A DNA stretch of 36,718 nt from a bacterium. GTDB lineage: Bacteria > Hydrothermota > DG-26 > JAUXAN01. The notes under the pieces were generated by a model. It worked only from the letters and a program-made list of their open reading frames with translations. It made no database searches and had not been told where the DNA came from. Both the position numbers and the translations under genes were made by a program. Numbering within the stretch: the stretch's first letter is position 1; every line of letters begins with the position of its first letter. Below, one piece after another: positions 15,651-24,709 of the stretch. The DNA is taken from NCBI GenBank assembly GCA_030619885.1, contig JAUXAN010000026.1:1-36718 (forward strand), read 5' to 3'.

Positions 15651-15737
15651 TAAATACAGACTAAAACATAGGAGAAAAGGAGAAAATGGGAGATGGAGAG
15701 GGATAAATCAGAGTTAATCTATGTCTAAGAAGATGCT

Positions 15738-16103
15738 CTATTTATTTAATAATGCTACTGCTACAGCATATTCTTTTATATGAGAAAGGCTCAAGGTAAT
15801 TTTTTTCGAGCCTACAATTTTTTTAACCCTTCTTCTCAGTTTCACAACAGGTGCATGATGTCCATCATCAATTATCTCCATATCTTTCCATCTTATGCCT
15901 GAAGATTTGCCCGTTCCAATTGCCTTCAGTATCGCTTCCTTGCATGCGAACCTCGCAGCATAAGATTCATACCTATCTTTCCTCTTCTCGCAGAAACTTA
16001 TTTCACCTTCTGTAAATACTCTGGCTAAAAATCTCTGTCCAAATTTTTTTTCTGTGGCCTCGATTCTCGCTACCTCAATAATATCAATTCCTATTGAGAA
16101 CAT
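15738..16103 (-). CDS. acpS: Holo-[acyl-carrier-protein] synthase
   Basis: A 121-aa phosphopantetheinyl transferase of normal length that moves 4'-phosphopantetheine from CoA to acyl carrier protein for fatty acid synthesis. It begins 'SIGIDIIEVARIE', where the Asp of GIDI binds magnesium, and has 'FTEGEISFCEKR', 'YAARFACKEAILKAIG' (the Glu of FACKEA is catalytic) and 'LSLSHIKEYAVAVAL'. The ATG at 16103 overlaps the HAD gene by 20 nt in another frame. It is the last gene of a three-gene minus-strand group. Confidence 0.96.
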   Translation of the reverse strand: MFSIGIDIIEVARIEATEKKFGQRFLARVFTEGEISFCEKRKDRYESYAARFACKEAILKAIGTGKSSGIRWKDMEIIDDGHHAPVVKLRRRVKKIVGSKKITLSLSHIKEYAVAVALLNK

Positions 16104-16773
16104 CCTCGGGGACTATATCTAAAAGTTCTATTATATCATCTATATCATAGTCAGCACCTGAGTGAACTGTTTCAAATGTATCACCATAACGAGTAAATAC
16201 TGTAACCATTCCAATCGCTTTTGCACCTATTATATCTCTTTCTGGCCAATCACCGACCATTATGGTCTCTTCTGGTTTGATTCCAAGAAGTTCAATGACT
16301 TTATTGAACGGTTCTTTGGAAGGTTTTTTTACTCCACTATCGTCAAAGGTGACAACCACATTGAAGATATGCTGCAGTCCTAATTCGCACAATCTGAGCC
16401 ATACCTGTGCTCTAGGTGCGTCTGAAACTACAGCGAGTTTCAACCCCCTTTTTGTCAACTCCATCAGTGTGAAGTTTACATGTGGATATAAAACCATAGA
16501 TGCGCTTTTCGCCTTTCTATAACCCACAATTCCAGCTGCATGAATCCTGTAGTCTATCTCTCCAAATTCCTCTTTTAGAAACCTATCAAACACTTTCTGA
16601 TCTTCTATCCCTTCCTTGTCATAAATTTTGAATATCTTTTCTTTTGCGGTTTTGGAGTCGAGTTTGAGACCAGCATCTATCATAGCATCTACTGCTGCAC
16701 CGATAGCATTTTCTTTCATCTTCATAAAATCTATCAGAGTATTGTCCAGATCGAATACCACTGCTTTTATCAT
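16084..16773 (-). CDS. HAD-family phosphatase (TIGR02253/YjjG-like)
   Basis: A 229-aa hydrolase. Motif I is 'VFDLDNTLID' (DxDxT type, D8 and D10), a four-helix cap follows, motif II 'LAVVSDAP' (Ser), motif III Lys in 'GVKKPSKEPF', and motif IV 'MVGDWPERDIIGAKAIGM' (GDxxxxD). It acts on a small phosphorylated metabolite in the cytosol; the substrate cannot be told from sequence. It lies 24 nt after the sugar transferase gene and overlaps acpS by 20 nt, so the three are one operon. Confidence 0.92.
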   Translation of the reverse strand: MIKAVVFDLDNTLIDFMKMKENAIGAAVDAMIDAGLKLDSKTAKEKIFKIYDKEGIEDQKVFDRFLKEEFGEIDYRIHAAGIVGYRKAKSASMVLYPHVNFTLMELTKRGLKLAVVSDAPRAQVWLRLCELGLQHIFNVVVTFDDSGVKKPSKEPFNKVIELLGIKPEETIMVGDWPERDIIGAKAIGMVTVFTRYGDTFETVHSGADYDIDDIIELLDIVPEDVLNRN

Positions 16774-16797
16774 AGACGAAGTGTTGTGAGATAGAAC

Positions 16798-18189
16798 TTA
16801 ATGTGCTCCCTGTCCTTTAAGAACAACAGGGATGGTTTTAAATAATACCTTAAAATCGAGCAGCAGAGATATGTTATTGATGTATATCAAATCGTATTCG
16901 AGTTTCTTTTTGACATCCTTCAGTAATGTATCATACTTGTGGTCTACCTGTGCCAGACCAGTAAGTCCGGGCTTCACTTTGAGGCGTTCCATATAATCGG
17001 GGAATCTTCTTTTTAATTTTCCAACAAAAAAAGGTCTTTCAGGTCTTGGACCCACTATAGACATCTCGCCCTTCAGTATATTAAGAAACTGGGGTATCTC
17101 ATCGAGCCGTGTTTTCCGTAATATTCTTCCTATAGGAATGACCCTGTTGTCATTTTTCTCTGCCCAGATAGGTCCGGTTTCATCTTCCGCTTCATGAACC
17201 ATAGTTCTGAATTTATACAGGGTGAAAATCTTCCCATCCTTTCCAACCCTCTTTTGTTTATAAAAAACAGGTCCATTAGATGAAACCCTTATCAAAAAAG
17301 AAATTATTGCAATCAGTGGAGTAGATAGCATTAGAATTAGCAACGAAGAAAACATATCTATACTTCTTTTGGCGATCTTATATGTCTGAGTGATAGGAAC
17401 CTTCACAAGCTGTATGAGCGGCGTCCCATTCAATTCCAAAAAATGTACCTTGTTCGTTATCATTTCATAAAGGTCGGGAACGAATAGAAAATCTACAGGA
17501 AGATTCTTACATCTGGATATGATTTTCGACACCTTATACTGTGAGTGTATTGGAATGGTGATGAGAAGGGTGTCGATATTATTCTTTTCGATTATCTCAT
17601 TTATCTCTTTTGCAGTACCAAGATAATTTGGGCCGTTGCTTCTCTTCTCTGAAATCTGTCCAATGAATTTAAATCCAATATCGTGTTTCTTTTCGATATT
17701 TTCACACAGGGATTTCGTCAAATCTCCATTACCAACGAGAGCTACTCTTTTTAAAAAATGTCCCCTTTTGAACATTGAAATTTTTATTTTCCACACAGTA
17801 AATCTTCCTATCGAAATTAAAATGAGCGAGAGGAAACAACCAAGCAAAAATACGAATCGAGAATATGCAAACGGTCTAAAAAAGAAAGTAACTGCAAGTA
17901 TAATACAACTTCCTAAAAAAGAGCCTTTTAAAGCTCTGTAAATATCTTCTGATAGGGTATAAATTCTTTCAGTAGTATACAGATTGAAAAGATAGAATAC
18001 GAATACCCAGACTGCGGAGACAATTACCGCACTCTGCATATAATAGACTATGGAAGGTACGAGTAGAGGTATATTCATCAATCCCGAATGGAATCGCACC
18101 CAGTATGCTATATAGAAAGAAAACAGAATTGCCAGGATATCACTTACTAAAAACGATAAAATGTATAAGATCTCTCCCTTTTTTCTCAT
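16798..18189 (-). CDS. Undecaprenyl-phosphate sugar phosphotransferase (WbaP/ExoY-like)
   Basis: A 463-aa membrane enzyme that starts polysaccharide or O-antigen assembly by placing a sugar phosphate on undecaprenyl phosphate. About four or five N-terminal TM segments (to about 125) are followed by a Rossmann-like CoA-binding-type domain ('RVALVGNGDLTKSLCENIEKKHDIGFKF' split around GNGD, then 'IDTLLITIP'). The C-terminal catalytic sugar transferase domain has 'RSIDMFSSLLIL', 'RVGKDGKIFTLYKFRTM', 'LRKTRLDEIPQFLNILKGEMS', 'VGPRPERP' and 'VKPGLTGLAQV'. The promoter is divergent from ftsK; its -10 ends 9 nt before ATG 18189, with no ribosome site visible. Which sugar is moved is unknown. Confidence 0.93.
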   Translation of the reverse strand: MRKKGEILYILSFLVSDILAILFSFYIAYWVRFHSGLMNIPLLVPSIVYYMQSAVIVSAVWVFVFYLFNLYTTERIYTLSEDIYRALKGSFLGSCIILAVTFFFRPFAYSRFVFLLGCFLSLILISIGRFTVWKIKISMFKRGHFLKRVALVGNGDLTKSLCENIEKKHDIGFKFIGQISEKRSNGPNYLGTAKEINEIIEKNNIDTLLITIPIHSQYKVSKIISRCKNLPVDFLFVPDLYEMITNKVHFLELNGTPLIQLVKVPITQTYKIAKRSIDMFSSLLILMLSTPLIAIISFLIRVSSNGPVFYKQKRVGKDGKIFTLYKFRTMVHEAEDETGPIWAEKNDNRVIPIGRILRKTRLDEIPQFLNILKGEMSIVGPRPERPFFVGKLKRRFPDYMERLKVKPGLTGLAQVDHKYDTLLKDVKKKLEYDLIYINNISLLLDFKVLFKTIPVVLKGQGAH

Positions 18190-18198
18190 TTTCCGATT

Positions 18199-18226
18199 AG
18201 TTTAGTTAATAAAAAGATTTTGTCAA
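18199..18226 (-). promoter_or_regulatory. Promoter of the sugar transferase - HAD - acpS operon
   Basis: Minus strand: TTTTTCTCTTGACA with -35 at 18226-18221, 16-nt spacer, TAAACT (18204-18199), then 9 nt to ATG 18189. Confidence 0.68.
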
Positions 18227-18275
18227 GAGAAAAATGGGGTTAAAAATCTGTGTTAATCTGCGGGTTTCTTTTTTC
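18227..18275. repeat. Short dispersed-repeat segment between divergent -35 boxes
   Basis: Forty-nine bases fill the space between the outward-facing -35 hexamers of the sugar transferase and ftsK genes. The core 'aaaaatctgtgttaatctgcggg' is of the same 'tctgtg/ctgcgg' type as the other dispersed repeats. The ends are GAGAAAAA and TTTTTTC. Confidence 0.55.
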
Positions 18276-18304
18276 TTGACTTTGCAATCAATTTTTAATA
18301 TTAT
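18276..18304 (+). promoter_or_regulatory. ftsK promoter
   Basis: TTTTTTC then TTGACT (18276-18281), 17-nt spacer, TATTAT (18299-18304), then 8 nt to ATG 18313: a predicted leaderless transcript. Confidence 0.8.
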
Positions 18305-18312
18305 TTCTGCTA

Positions 18313-20688
18313 ATGGAAATTATCAAATTTATTGGTGTCTGGATTCTCTACGGTCTTTTCATCCTTATAGGGATCTTCGGTATCCTTTTTCTCATTCTGG
18401 CAGCATTTCGATCATTTAAAGGCATATCCAATGAGAGAAGGAACGAAATATTGGGTCTTTTTTTATTACTGCTCTCTGCACTTATTTTTTTAAGCCTTTT
18501 AACTTATGACCCGCTCGATTTTCCTGAACTTTCAAAGGTGCATAATCTCGGTGGATGGGCAGGTGCATTCGTCTCTCATTGGTTAATAACCTATCTTGGT
18601 ATCGCCTCTTTTGTAGTTCCTGCGATTCTACTTCTATGGAGTATAAACAGATTCCGGAAGTTACCGTATCAGAGACCTTTTCAAATTACATTTATCCTAG
18701 CAAGCCTTTCAATTCTGTTCATCGCATTTCTTGCAACAACTAATCTTGAGTTCCCCCTCGAATATTCTGCTTCAGGAATAGTTGGACAAAAGCTGAGTCT
18801 TTGGGTGATTACTTACTTGGGTAAATTAGGTTTCTATATTTTGATGGTCTTTCTCGTATTGATTATTGTTACAGCAGGGGCAGAAGTGAGCGTTATTAGA
18901 ATAATGAGAGCACCGCTTAAAATTCCCCTTGTTTTTAAAAAGCTACCAGAGAAAAAAGGTCCAAAGGCGAAAATCTCTAAGAGAGCAGTAAGAGAGAAAT
19001 TCATTGAAACTGCTCGAGTTGAAGAAAAGACAGCAGAATCTGTGAAGCGTAAACCTGTAGTTCTAAAAGCTAATTATAGAGAAGCATTCCTTGCTCTACT
19101 CAAGTCTCCAGAAGAACGGAGGGAAACTGTATCAAAGGAAGAATTGAAAAAGAATGCTGCAATATTGGAAGATAAATTTTCCAATTTTGACATTGAAGGC
19201 AAGGTTACAGATTTCTCCCCCGGTCCCGTTATAACCAGATACGGATATGAACCTGCACCAGGAATAAAGTTGAGTAGAATCGCTTCTTTATCAGATGACC
19301 TTGCTCTCGCAATGAAGGCAAATCGTATCAGAATTGTTGCGCCAATTCCAGGGAAATCCGTTGTTGGTATCGAGATACCTAATAGACGCAGATACAATGT
19401 TTATATAAAGGAGATGCTCACAGAAGATAAATATTTGAACTCACCTTCAAAACTACAGATAGCATTGGGCAAAGATATAGCAGGGAATCCAGATTCGGCA
19501 GACCTTTCCGTAATGCCCCATCTCTTGATAGCAGGAACTACTGGCTCAGGTAAATCTGTCTGTATAAATTCTATAATTACAAGCATACTATTCAGGGCAA
19601 CAGAAGGTGAAGTGAGATTTATAATGATAGACCCAAAACGACTTGAACTTCCAGTTTATAATGGCATACCACATCTTCTAATGCCAGTGATAACAGAAGC
19701 TCAGGAGGCATTGGAAGTATTGAAAGAGGTAATCGAATGGATGGATAAGAGATACAGAAAATTTGCACAGGTAGGTGTGAGGGATTTAGAAGGATATAAC
19801 GAAAGGATAGAGGATAAGAAACCTTATATAGTCGTAATAATTGATGAACTTGCAGATTTGATGATCCAGGCTCCATCCGAGATAGAAGAAAAATTGACAA
19901 GACTGGCACAGATGTCAAGGGCGGTCGGTATTCATCTGGTTCTTGCTACACAACGCCCTTCAGTTGATGTACTTACAGGACTCATAAAGGCAAATTTTCC
20001 TGCACGCATCGCATTTCAGGTGGCATCCAAGACAGATTCGAGAACCATCCTCGATATGAACGGTGCAGAAAATCTACTCGGGAAGGGCGATATGCTCTTT
20101 CTACCTCCTGGTAGGGGTGAACCTGTGAGACTGCATGGGGCGTATATATCTACTTCTGAAGCAAGGCAGATTTCAAATCTTTTGATAAATAGATACCTTT
20201 CTAATTTACTCGAAGAAAGATTTGGTCCTCCTGGAAATTTCGTGGAAAGGCTCATTGAGAGGAATCTTATAGATGCGCTCGCTGAAGAAGGGGCAGCCAA
20301 GGATGTGAAGCTCTCTGCCATTACAGAGATGCTGGAAGAAAATTATAGTATATCCACTGAAGAAGCGAGGGACTTCCTCGATGGATTCAATTACTATCGA
20401 CAAATAGAAGAGGAGACACAACCCACAGGAGAAAAAATGGAAGGGAAAAAGGAGGAAGAGGAAGAAACGGTAGACGAATTATTCAAAGATGCGGCAAGAT
20501 TAGTTGTGCGTCATAAACTGGCATCGGTATCACTCTTACAGAGAAGGCTAAAAATAGGATACGCAAGGGCAGGAAGGATAATAGACCAACTTGAGGCAGC
20601 AGGCATAGTAGGTCCATTTGAGGGGAGCAAAGCGAGGGATGTATTGGTGGATGAAGAAGAATTGGAGAACATATTGAAAACTCAGTAG
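18313..20688 (+). CDS. ftsK: DNA translocase FtsK/SpoIIIE
   Basis: A 791-aa septal DNA pump that clears and aligns chromosome termini during division. About five N-terminal membrane segments lie within residues 1-200. A short basic linker follows (about 200-250), then the alpha region ('FSPGPVITRYGYEPAPGIKLSRI') and the RecA-like motor with Walker A GTTGSGKS (about 409-416), 'MIDPKRLEL', Walker B 'YIVVIIDELADLM' and 'LATQRPSVDVLTGLIKANFPARIAF'. The C-terminal gamma winged helix ('SVSLLQRRLKIGYARAGRIIDQLEAAGIVGP') reads KOPS-type polarity sites. The linker is much shorter than in E. coli FtsK, similar to SpoIIIE. It appears to be a single-gene unit with its own promoter. Confidence 0.97.
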   Translation: MEIIKFIGVWILYGLFILIGIFGILFLILAAFRSFKGISNERRNEILGLFLLLLSALIFLSLLTYDPLDFPELSKVHNLGGWAGAFVSHWLITYLGIASFVVPAILLLWSINRFRKLPYQRPFQITFILASLSILFIAFLATTNLEFPLEYSASGIVGQKLSLWVITYLGKLGFYILMVFLVLIIVTAGAEVSVIRIMRAPLKIPLVFKKLPEKKGPKAKISKRAVREKFIETARVEEKTAESVKRKPVVLKANYREAFLALLKSPEERRETVSKEELKKNAAILEDKFSNFDIEGKVTDFSPGPVITRYGYEPAPGIKLSRIASLSDDLALAMKANRIRIVAPIPGKSVVGIEIPNRRRYNVYIKEMLTEDKYLNSPSKLQIALGKDIAGNPDSADLSVMPHLLIAGTTGSGKSVCINSIITSILFRATEGEVRFIMIDPKRLELPVYNGIPHLLMPVITEAQEALEVLKEVIEWMDKRYRKFAQVGVRDLEGYNERIEDKKPYIVVIIDELADLMIQAPSEIEEKLTRLAQMSRAVGIHLVLATQRPSVDVLTGLIKANFPARIAFQVASKTDSRTILDMNGAENLLGKGDMLFLPPGRGEPVRLHGAYISTSEARQISNLLINRYLSNLLEERFGPPGNFVERLIERNLIDALAEEGAAKDVKLSAITEMLEENYSISTEEARDFLDGFNYYRQIEEETQPTGEKMEGKKEEEEETVDELFKDAARLVVRHKLASVSLLQRRLKIGYARAGRIIDQLEAAGIVGPFEGSKARDVLVDEEELENILKTQ

Positions 20689-20814
20689 CCTGAACGTTGT
20701 GTGTCATGAAAGGCCTGGAAGTGAGGCTTGAACCCATTGACCGTGATCGGATTCAGCCTGGTCTTCATACTCGTCAAATAAGTTGGAATAAATAACTTGT
20801 AAACGGGAGGCAAA

Positions 20815-21324
20815 ATGGAACTGATGGATGTGATTAGAAACAGAAGAAGTGTCCGTTCCTACGAAAGTAAGCCTATACCAGAAGAGAAGTTGATGAGGGT
20901 GCTGGAAGCAGCCAGGTTGGCACCTTCAGCGGCTAACAGACAGCCATGCAAGTTCGTGGTGGTCAGGGAAGAGAGCAAGCGCAAAGCTCTGGCAGTCGCA
21001 GCTGCAAATCAATCTTTTGTAGGTGAGGCACCCGTAGTTATTGCTGCTGTTGCAACGAGTCCTCATCATGTAATGAGATGTGGTGTCCCCTCTTATGCGG
21101 TCGACCTCGCTATCGCAGTAGACCACATAACCCTCGCAGCAGCAGATGAGGGGTTGGGAAGTTGCTGGATAGGCGCATTTGATCAGGATGAAGTGAAGCG
21201 AATATTAAAGATACCAAAAAGCTATAAAGTCGTTGCACTGCTTCCCGTAGGCTATCCAAAAGATAAACCATCTCCCAAATCCCGCAACCCCTTGCAAGAG
21301 ATAATCTGCTGGGAGAGTTTTTAG
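20815..21324 (+). CDS. Nitroreductase-family flavoprotein
   Basis: A 169-aa FMN-binding oxidoreductase. N-terminal 'MDVIRNRRSVRSYESKPIPEEKL' and 'AARLAPSAANRQPCKFVVV' are the FMN phosphate-binding and family signatures; 'LAAADEGLGSCWIGAF' and 'VVALLPVGYPKDKP' complete the fold. It reduces nitro compounds, quinones or similar using NAD(P)H; the natural substrate is unclear. It is on the short side of the family. The start has a GGGAGG ribosome site (20805-20810). No clear promoter was found in the 126-nt gap after ftsK. hypF follows after 31 nt, so the two may be cotranscribed. Confidence 0.93.
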   Translation: MELMDVIRNRRSVRSYESKPIPEEKLMRVLEAARLAPSAANRQPCKFVVVREESKRKALAVAAANQSFVGEAPVVIAAVATSPHHVMRCGVPSYAVDLAIAVDHITLAAADEGLGSCWIGAFDQDEVKRILKIPKSYKVVALLPVGYPKDKPSPKSRNPLQEIICWESF

Positions 21325-21355
21325 TCGGAATTCCTAAAGGAGAGGTTTCATTGAT

Positions 21356-23620
21356 ATGCAATGTAACTATTCTATAGTAATCAAGGGTGTTGTTCAGGGG
21401 GTTGGATTCAGACCATTTGTCTATAGACTTGCATACAAATATGGTTTGAAAGGCTGGGTCTTGAATTCTAATGAAGGATTGAAGGTTGAGGTAGAAGGCG
21501 ATGAGAAGAGAATATTTTCATTCATCTCGGATTTAAAACAGAACCGCCCCCCAATTTCTATTGTTGAATCAATCGATGTAAAAAAAGCCAGGTTGCACAG
21601 ATATAGGGAATTCAGTATAAGAAAGAGTATTGGAAAGGGTAGAAATATAACTCTCATTTCACCCGATATTTCAACATGCGACCAATGTCTAAAGGATGTT
21701 ATGAACAAAAATAACAGAAGACATAACTACCCATTTACAAACTGTACAGACTGTGGTCCAAGATTTTCCATAATTAAAAATACACCATACGATAGGGAGA
21801 AGACTACTATGAAACATTTTGTTATGTGTAGTGAATGCAGAGACGAATATGAAAACCCATTGAACAGAAGGTTCCATGCCCAACCAAATGCATGTAATGT
21901 GTGCGGGCCCCAGCTTGCGCTTTTCAAGAATGGAAAATCTGAAAAAGTAAAAGAAGTAATATCAACTACTGTGAGACGACTCAGCTCCGGAGGGATTGTT
22001 GCAATAAAGGGTCTGGGAGGATTTCATATAGCGGTCGATGCATCAAATGAAAAAAAGGTGAAAGAATTGAGAAAAAGAAAGAATAGACCGCACAAACCTT
22101 TTGCAGTTATGATGTCAAACATTAAGACAGTTGAAAAATACTGTGTAATAACAGACAAAGAGAAAGATATATTAAAAAGTCCTCGCTCTCCTGTAGTGCT
22201 TTTAAGAAAGAAGAAAGGCTCAAAAATAGCCTGTTCAGTTGCACCCTCCAATCCATATCTCGGTGTGATGCTGCCGTATACGCCTCTGCATCATCTTCTA
22301 TTTAAAAGAGGCAAGTTCGATGCATTAGTTATGACGAGCGGAAATAGAAAGGACGAACCCTTAGTTGGAGAGATTGAAGAGGCAGCCGATAATCTGAGCG
22401 GTATAGCAGACTATTTTCTATCGCATAACCGCGGTATAAAAAATAGAAACGATGATTCTGTCGTATTCTATTTGAAAGATTCTCCAACCATTATACGCCG
22501 TTCGAGAGGATATGCACCCTACCCAATACTCCTTGACCGTAAACTCGAACCTACTCTTGGGGTTGGTCCAGAGTTGAAAAATACCTTCTGCTTAGCAGAA
22601 GGGGAAAAGGCGTTTATCTCACAACATATAGGTAACCTCGAGAATTTAGAGACTTTTGAATTCTATAAGGAAATGATAAACAAATTCAAGTACTGGTTCA
22701 AGATAGACCCCCAAATAGTTGCTTACGATTTACATCCAGACTATTTATCCACGAGATTCGCAAAAGAACTTACAGGAGTGAAGTTAATTGGAGTTCAACA
22801 TCACTGTGCTCATATAGCAAGTTGTATGGCTGAAAATAGAATTAAGAAAAAGGTGATCGGGTTATCATTTGATGGAACAGGCTATGGGACAGATGGAAGG
22901 ATATGGGGATGTGAATTTTTAGTTGGAGACTACAATGGGTTTGAAAGAAAAGGTCGGCTCAGGTATTTACCGTTGCCAGGTGGCGAGGTAGCTATAAAAA
23001 AACCTTACAGAATAGGCATTGCATATGTCCTCTACCTTTTGGGAAAAGATAGGTTAAAAAACGAGCTGTTTAAAGGAATTGATAGTCGGGAGATAGAGGT
23101 GATAAAGAAACAGATCGATCGTGATATAAATTTAACCTGGACTTCGAGTTTAGGCAGACTCTTCGATGCGGTCTCTGGAATACTGAGAGTCTGCAGTAGT
23201 ATAACCTTTGAGGCACAGGCCGCAATGGCTCTCGAGTATGAGGCAAAAGATACAATTCTATCGCCATACGACTATGAAATAGTTGAGAAAAATGGATGTT
23301 TCATCATCGAACCAACCAAGATTATCGAGGGGATCCTCTACGATTATTTACATAATATAAATCGGTCTGAAATTTCAACCAGGTTCCATTCCACAATAAT
23401 TAAATTCTCAAAGGATATCTGTTTAAGGATAAGAAGGGAGACAGGGATTGATAAGGTTGTGCTTTCTGGGGGTGTGTTTCAGAACAGGTTATTCTTAGGC
23501 GGTATGATTGACGAACTTTCAAATGCAAAATTTGAGGTATTCACGCAGAGATTAGTTCCACCTAATGATGGTGGAATATCCCTGGGGCAGGTGATGATAG
23601 CAAACGCTCGTTTACATTAG
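21356..23620 (+). CDS. hypF: Carbamoyltransferase HypF, hydrogenase maturation
   Basis: A 754-aa enzyme that turns carbamoyl phosphate into a carbamoyl-adenylate and passes it to HypE, for the cyanide ligands of NiFe hydrogenase. In order: an acylphosphatase domain ('GVVQGVGFRPFVYRLA', about 1-90); two zinc fingers of C-x2-C-x18-C-x2-C spacing (CDQC...CTDC and CSEC...CNVC, about 105-185); a YrdC-like domain ('SGGIVAIKGLGGFHIAVDA', 'KPFAVMM', about 200-385); and a Kae1-like carbamoyltransferase domain ('GVQHHCAHIASCMAEN', 'GLSFDGTGYGTDG', 'VVLSGGVFQNRLF'). Full length and intact. No other hyp gene or hydrogenase subunit is in the window. A GGAGAGG ribosome site lies about 10 nt upstream of ATG 21356. 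Confidence 0.96.
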   Translation: MQCNYSIVIKGVVQGVGFRPFVYRLAYKYGLKGWVLNSNEGLKVEVEGDEKRIFSFISDLKQNRPPISIVESIDVKKARLHRYREFSIRKSIGKGRNITLISPDISTCDQCLKDVMNKNNRRHNYPFTNCTDCGPRFSIIKNTPYDREKTTMKHFVMCSECRDEYENPLNRRFHAQPNACNVCGPQLALFKNGKSEKVKEVISTTVRRLSSGGIVAIKGLGGFHIAVDASNEKKVKELRKRKNRPHKPFAVMMSNIKTVEKYCVITDKEKDILKSPRSPVVLLRKKKGSKIACSVAPSNPYLGVMLPYTPLHHLLFKRGKFDALVMTSGNRKDEPLVGEIEEAADNLSGIADYFLSHNRGIKNRNDDSVVFYLKDSPTIIRRSRGYAPYPILLDRKLEPTLGVGPELKNTFCLAEGEKAFISQHIGNLENLETFEFYKEMINKFKYWFKIDPQIVAYDLHPDYLSTRFAKELTGVKLIGVQHHCAHIASCMAENRIKKKVIGLSFDGTGYGTDGRIWGCEFLVGDYNGFERKGRLRYLPLPGGEVAIKKPYRIGIAYVLYLLGKDRLKNELFKGIDSREIEVIKKQIDRDINLTWTSSLGRLFDAVSGILRVCSSITFEAQAAMALEYEAKDTILSPYDYEIVEKNGCFIIEPTKIIEGILYDYLHNINRSEISTRFHSTIIKFSKDICLRIRRETGIDKVVLSGGVFQNRLFLGGMIDELSNAKFEVFTQRLVPPNDGGISLGQVMIANARLH

Positions 23621-23678
23621 GTATCGATGATAGCCCTGGGAAAACTGCTCACGGAACTGTTCATTAAGTTGTTTTTTC

Positions 23679-23707
23679 TTGACAAATTTTGCAATGAATA
23701 CTAAAAT
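23679..23707 (+). promoter_or_regulatory. Promoter of the porV-like - yajC - def - fmt - rsmB operon
   Basis: Six T, C, TTGACA (23679-23684), 17-nt spacer, TAAAAT (23702-23707). The start point is near 23714, giving a short leader that carries GGGAGG at 23721-23726. Confidence 0.87.
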
Positions 23708-23732
23708 AATCTTTATACAAGGGAGGAAGATG

Positions 23733-24701
23733 ATGAGAAAATTTATCGTAATTCTGTGCATAGTTTTTCCTTTCAGCCAATCTCTTTCTGGGGTGGGAAC
23801 TACAACCTATAATTTTCTGAAAATTGGTGTTGGGGCACGTCCAACATCATTAGGAGGTGCCTTTACCGCCCTTGCAAATGGTGTCACTGCTATCTACTGG
23901 AACCCTGCAGGATGTATCAACTCAATATATCCTGAAGTTAGTGTAAACTACAACCACTACATAGCAGGCATCAAGAAAGGATATGTTGCCTATGTCGCCC
24001 CGATGAGTGAGAGAACTTCTGTTGGAATTGGACTGAACTACATCACCATAGGTGATATGGTTAGGACAGATGAGTGGGGCGATAGTCTCGGTACATTCGG
24101 TTCATCAGGGATAGAAGCGACTGTAAGCTGTGCGAGGGTGATTAAAGCAAAGGTCGATTATGTAAAAGTAGAATCTAAAATGATTGAAACATACGAACCG
24201 ATACTCGTTGTTGGTGGTAGTATAAAAGGTATCTATAATTCAATCTATGAATACAATTCCCATGCGATTGCATTAGACCTCGGGGTATTATACAGACCGA
24301 AAATTGAAAATCTAAAAGTAGGATTCTGTATACAGAATCTTGGAGTTCAGACAAAACCTTTCGACGAGGAAAAAGAGAACTTGCCTCTCAACTTCAAATT
24401 AGGCGGTGCATACTCATTGATGGATGAGAAATTGACCGCTTCTTTAGACCTGAACCAGTGTATAGATTACCGATTGGTTATCTGTTTCGGTGTTGAGTGG
24501 TTCCCTTTAAATCTACTCTCTTTGAGATTTGGTTATAATTCTACTGGCGCCGATTATAAATCTGGCTCAGAACTCGATGTACTCGGTGGACTTTCATTCG
24601 GTTTCGGATTGATATGGAAAGAATTCACCTTTGATTACGGATTGATACCTATGGTCGAATTGGGATCTTCAAACAGAATATCGCTCTCTTATAAATTTTA
24701 A
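23733..24701 (+). CDS. PorV/PorQ-family outer-membrane protein
   Basis: About 322 aa with a signal peptide ('MRKFIVILCIVFPFSQSLS') and the family hallmark near the mature N-terminus, 'FLKIGVGARPTSLGGAFTALANG' followed by 'AIYWNPAG'. The rest is beta-barrel-like, with glycine-rich turns and a C-terminal Phe ('ISLSYKF'). PorV and PorQ shuttle or tether type IX secretion cargo in Bacteroidota; related barrels occur more widely in the FCB group. The start is ATG 23733 (6 nt from GGGAGG) or the adjacent ATG 23730; the open frame further upstream begins inside the -35 box and is not coding. It heads an operon with protein-biogenesis genes. Confidence 0.88.
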   Translation: MRKFIVILCIVFPFSQSLSGVGTTTYNFLKIGVGARPTSLGGAFTALANGVTAIYWNPAGCINSIYPEVSVNYNHYIAGIKKGYVAYVAPMSERTSVGIGLNYITIGDMVRTDEWGDSLGTFGSSGIEATVSCARVIKAKVDYVKVESKMIETYEPILVVGGSIKGIYNSIYEYNSHAIALDLGVLYRPKIENLKVGFCIQNLGVQTKPFDEEKENLPLNFKLGGAYSLMDEKLTASLDLNQCIDYRLVICFGVEWFPLNLLSLRFGYNSTGADYKSGSELDVLGGLSFGFGLIWKEFTFDYGLIPMVELGSSNRISLSYKF

Positions 24702-24709
24702 AGGAGGTT

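Noticed and set aside
20689-20814. Possible tRNA remnant or small RNA between ftsK and the nitroreductase gene
   Set aside because: A TTGAACCC word suggested a T arm, but no paired stems or cloverleaf could be built around it; no convincing promoter either.
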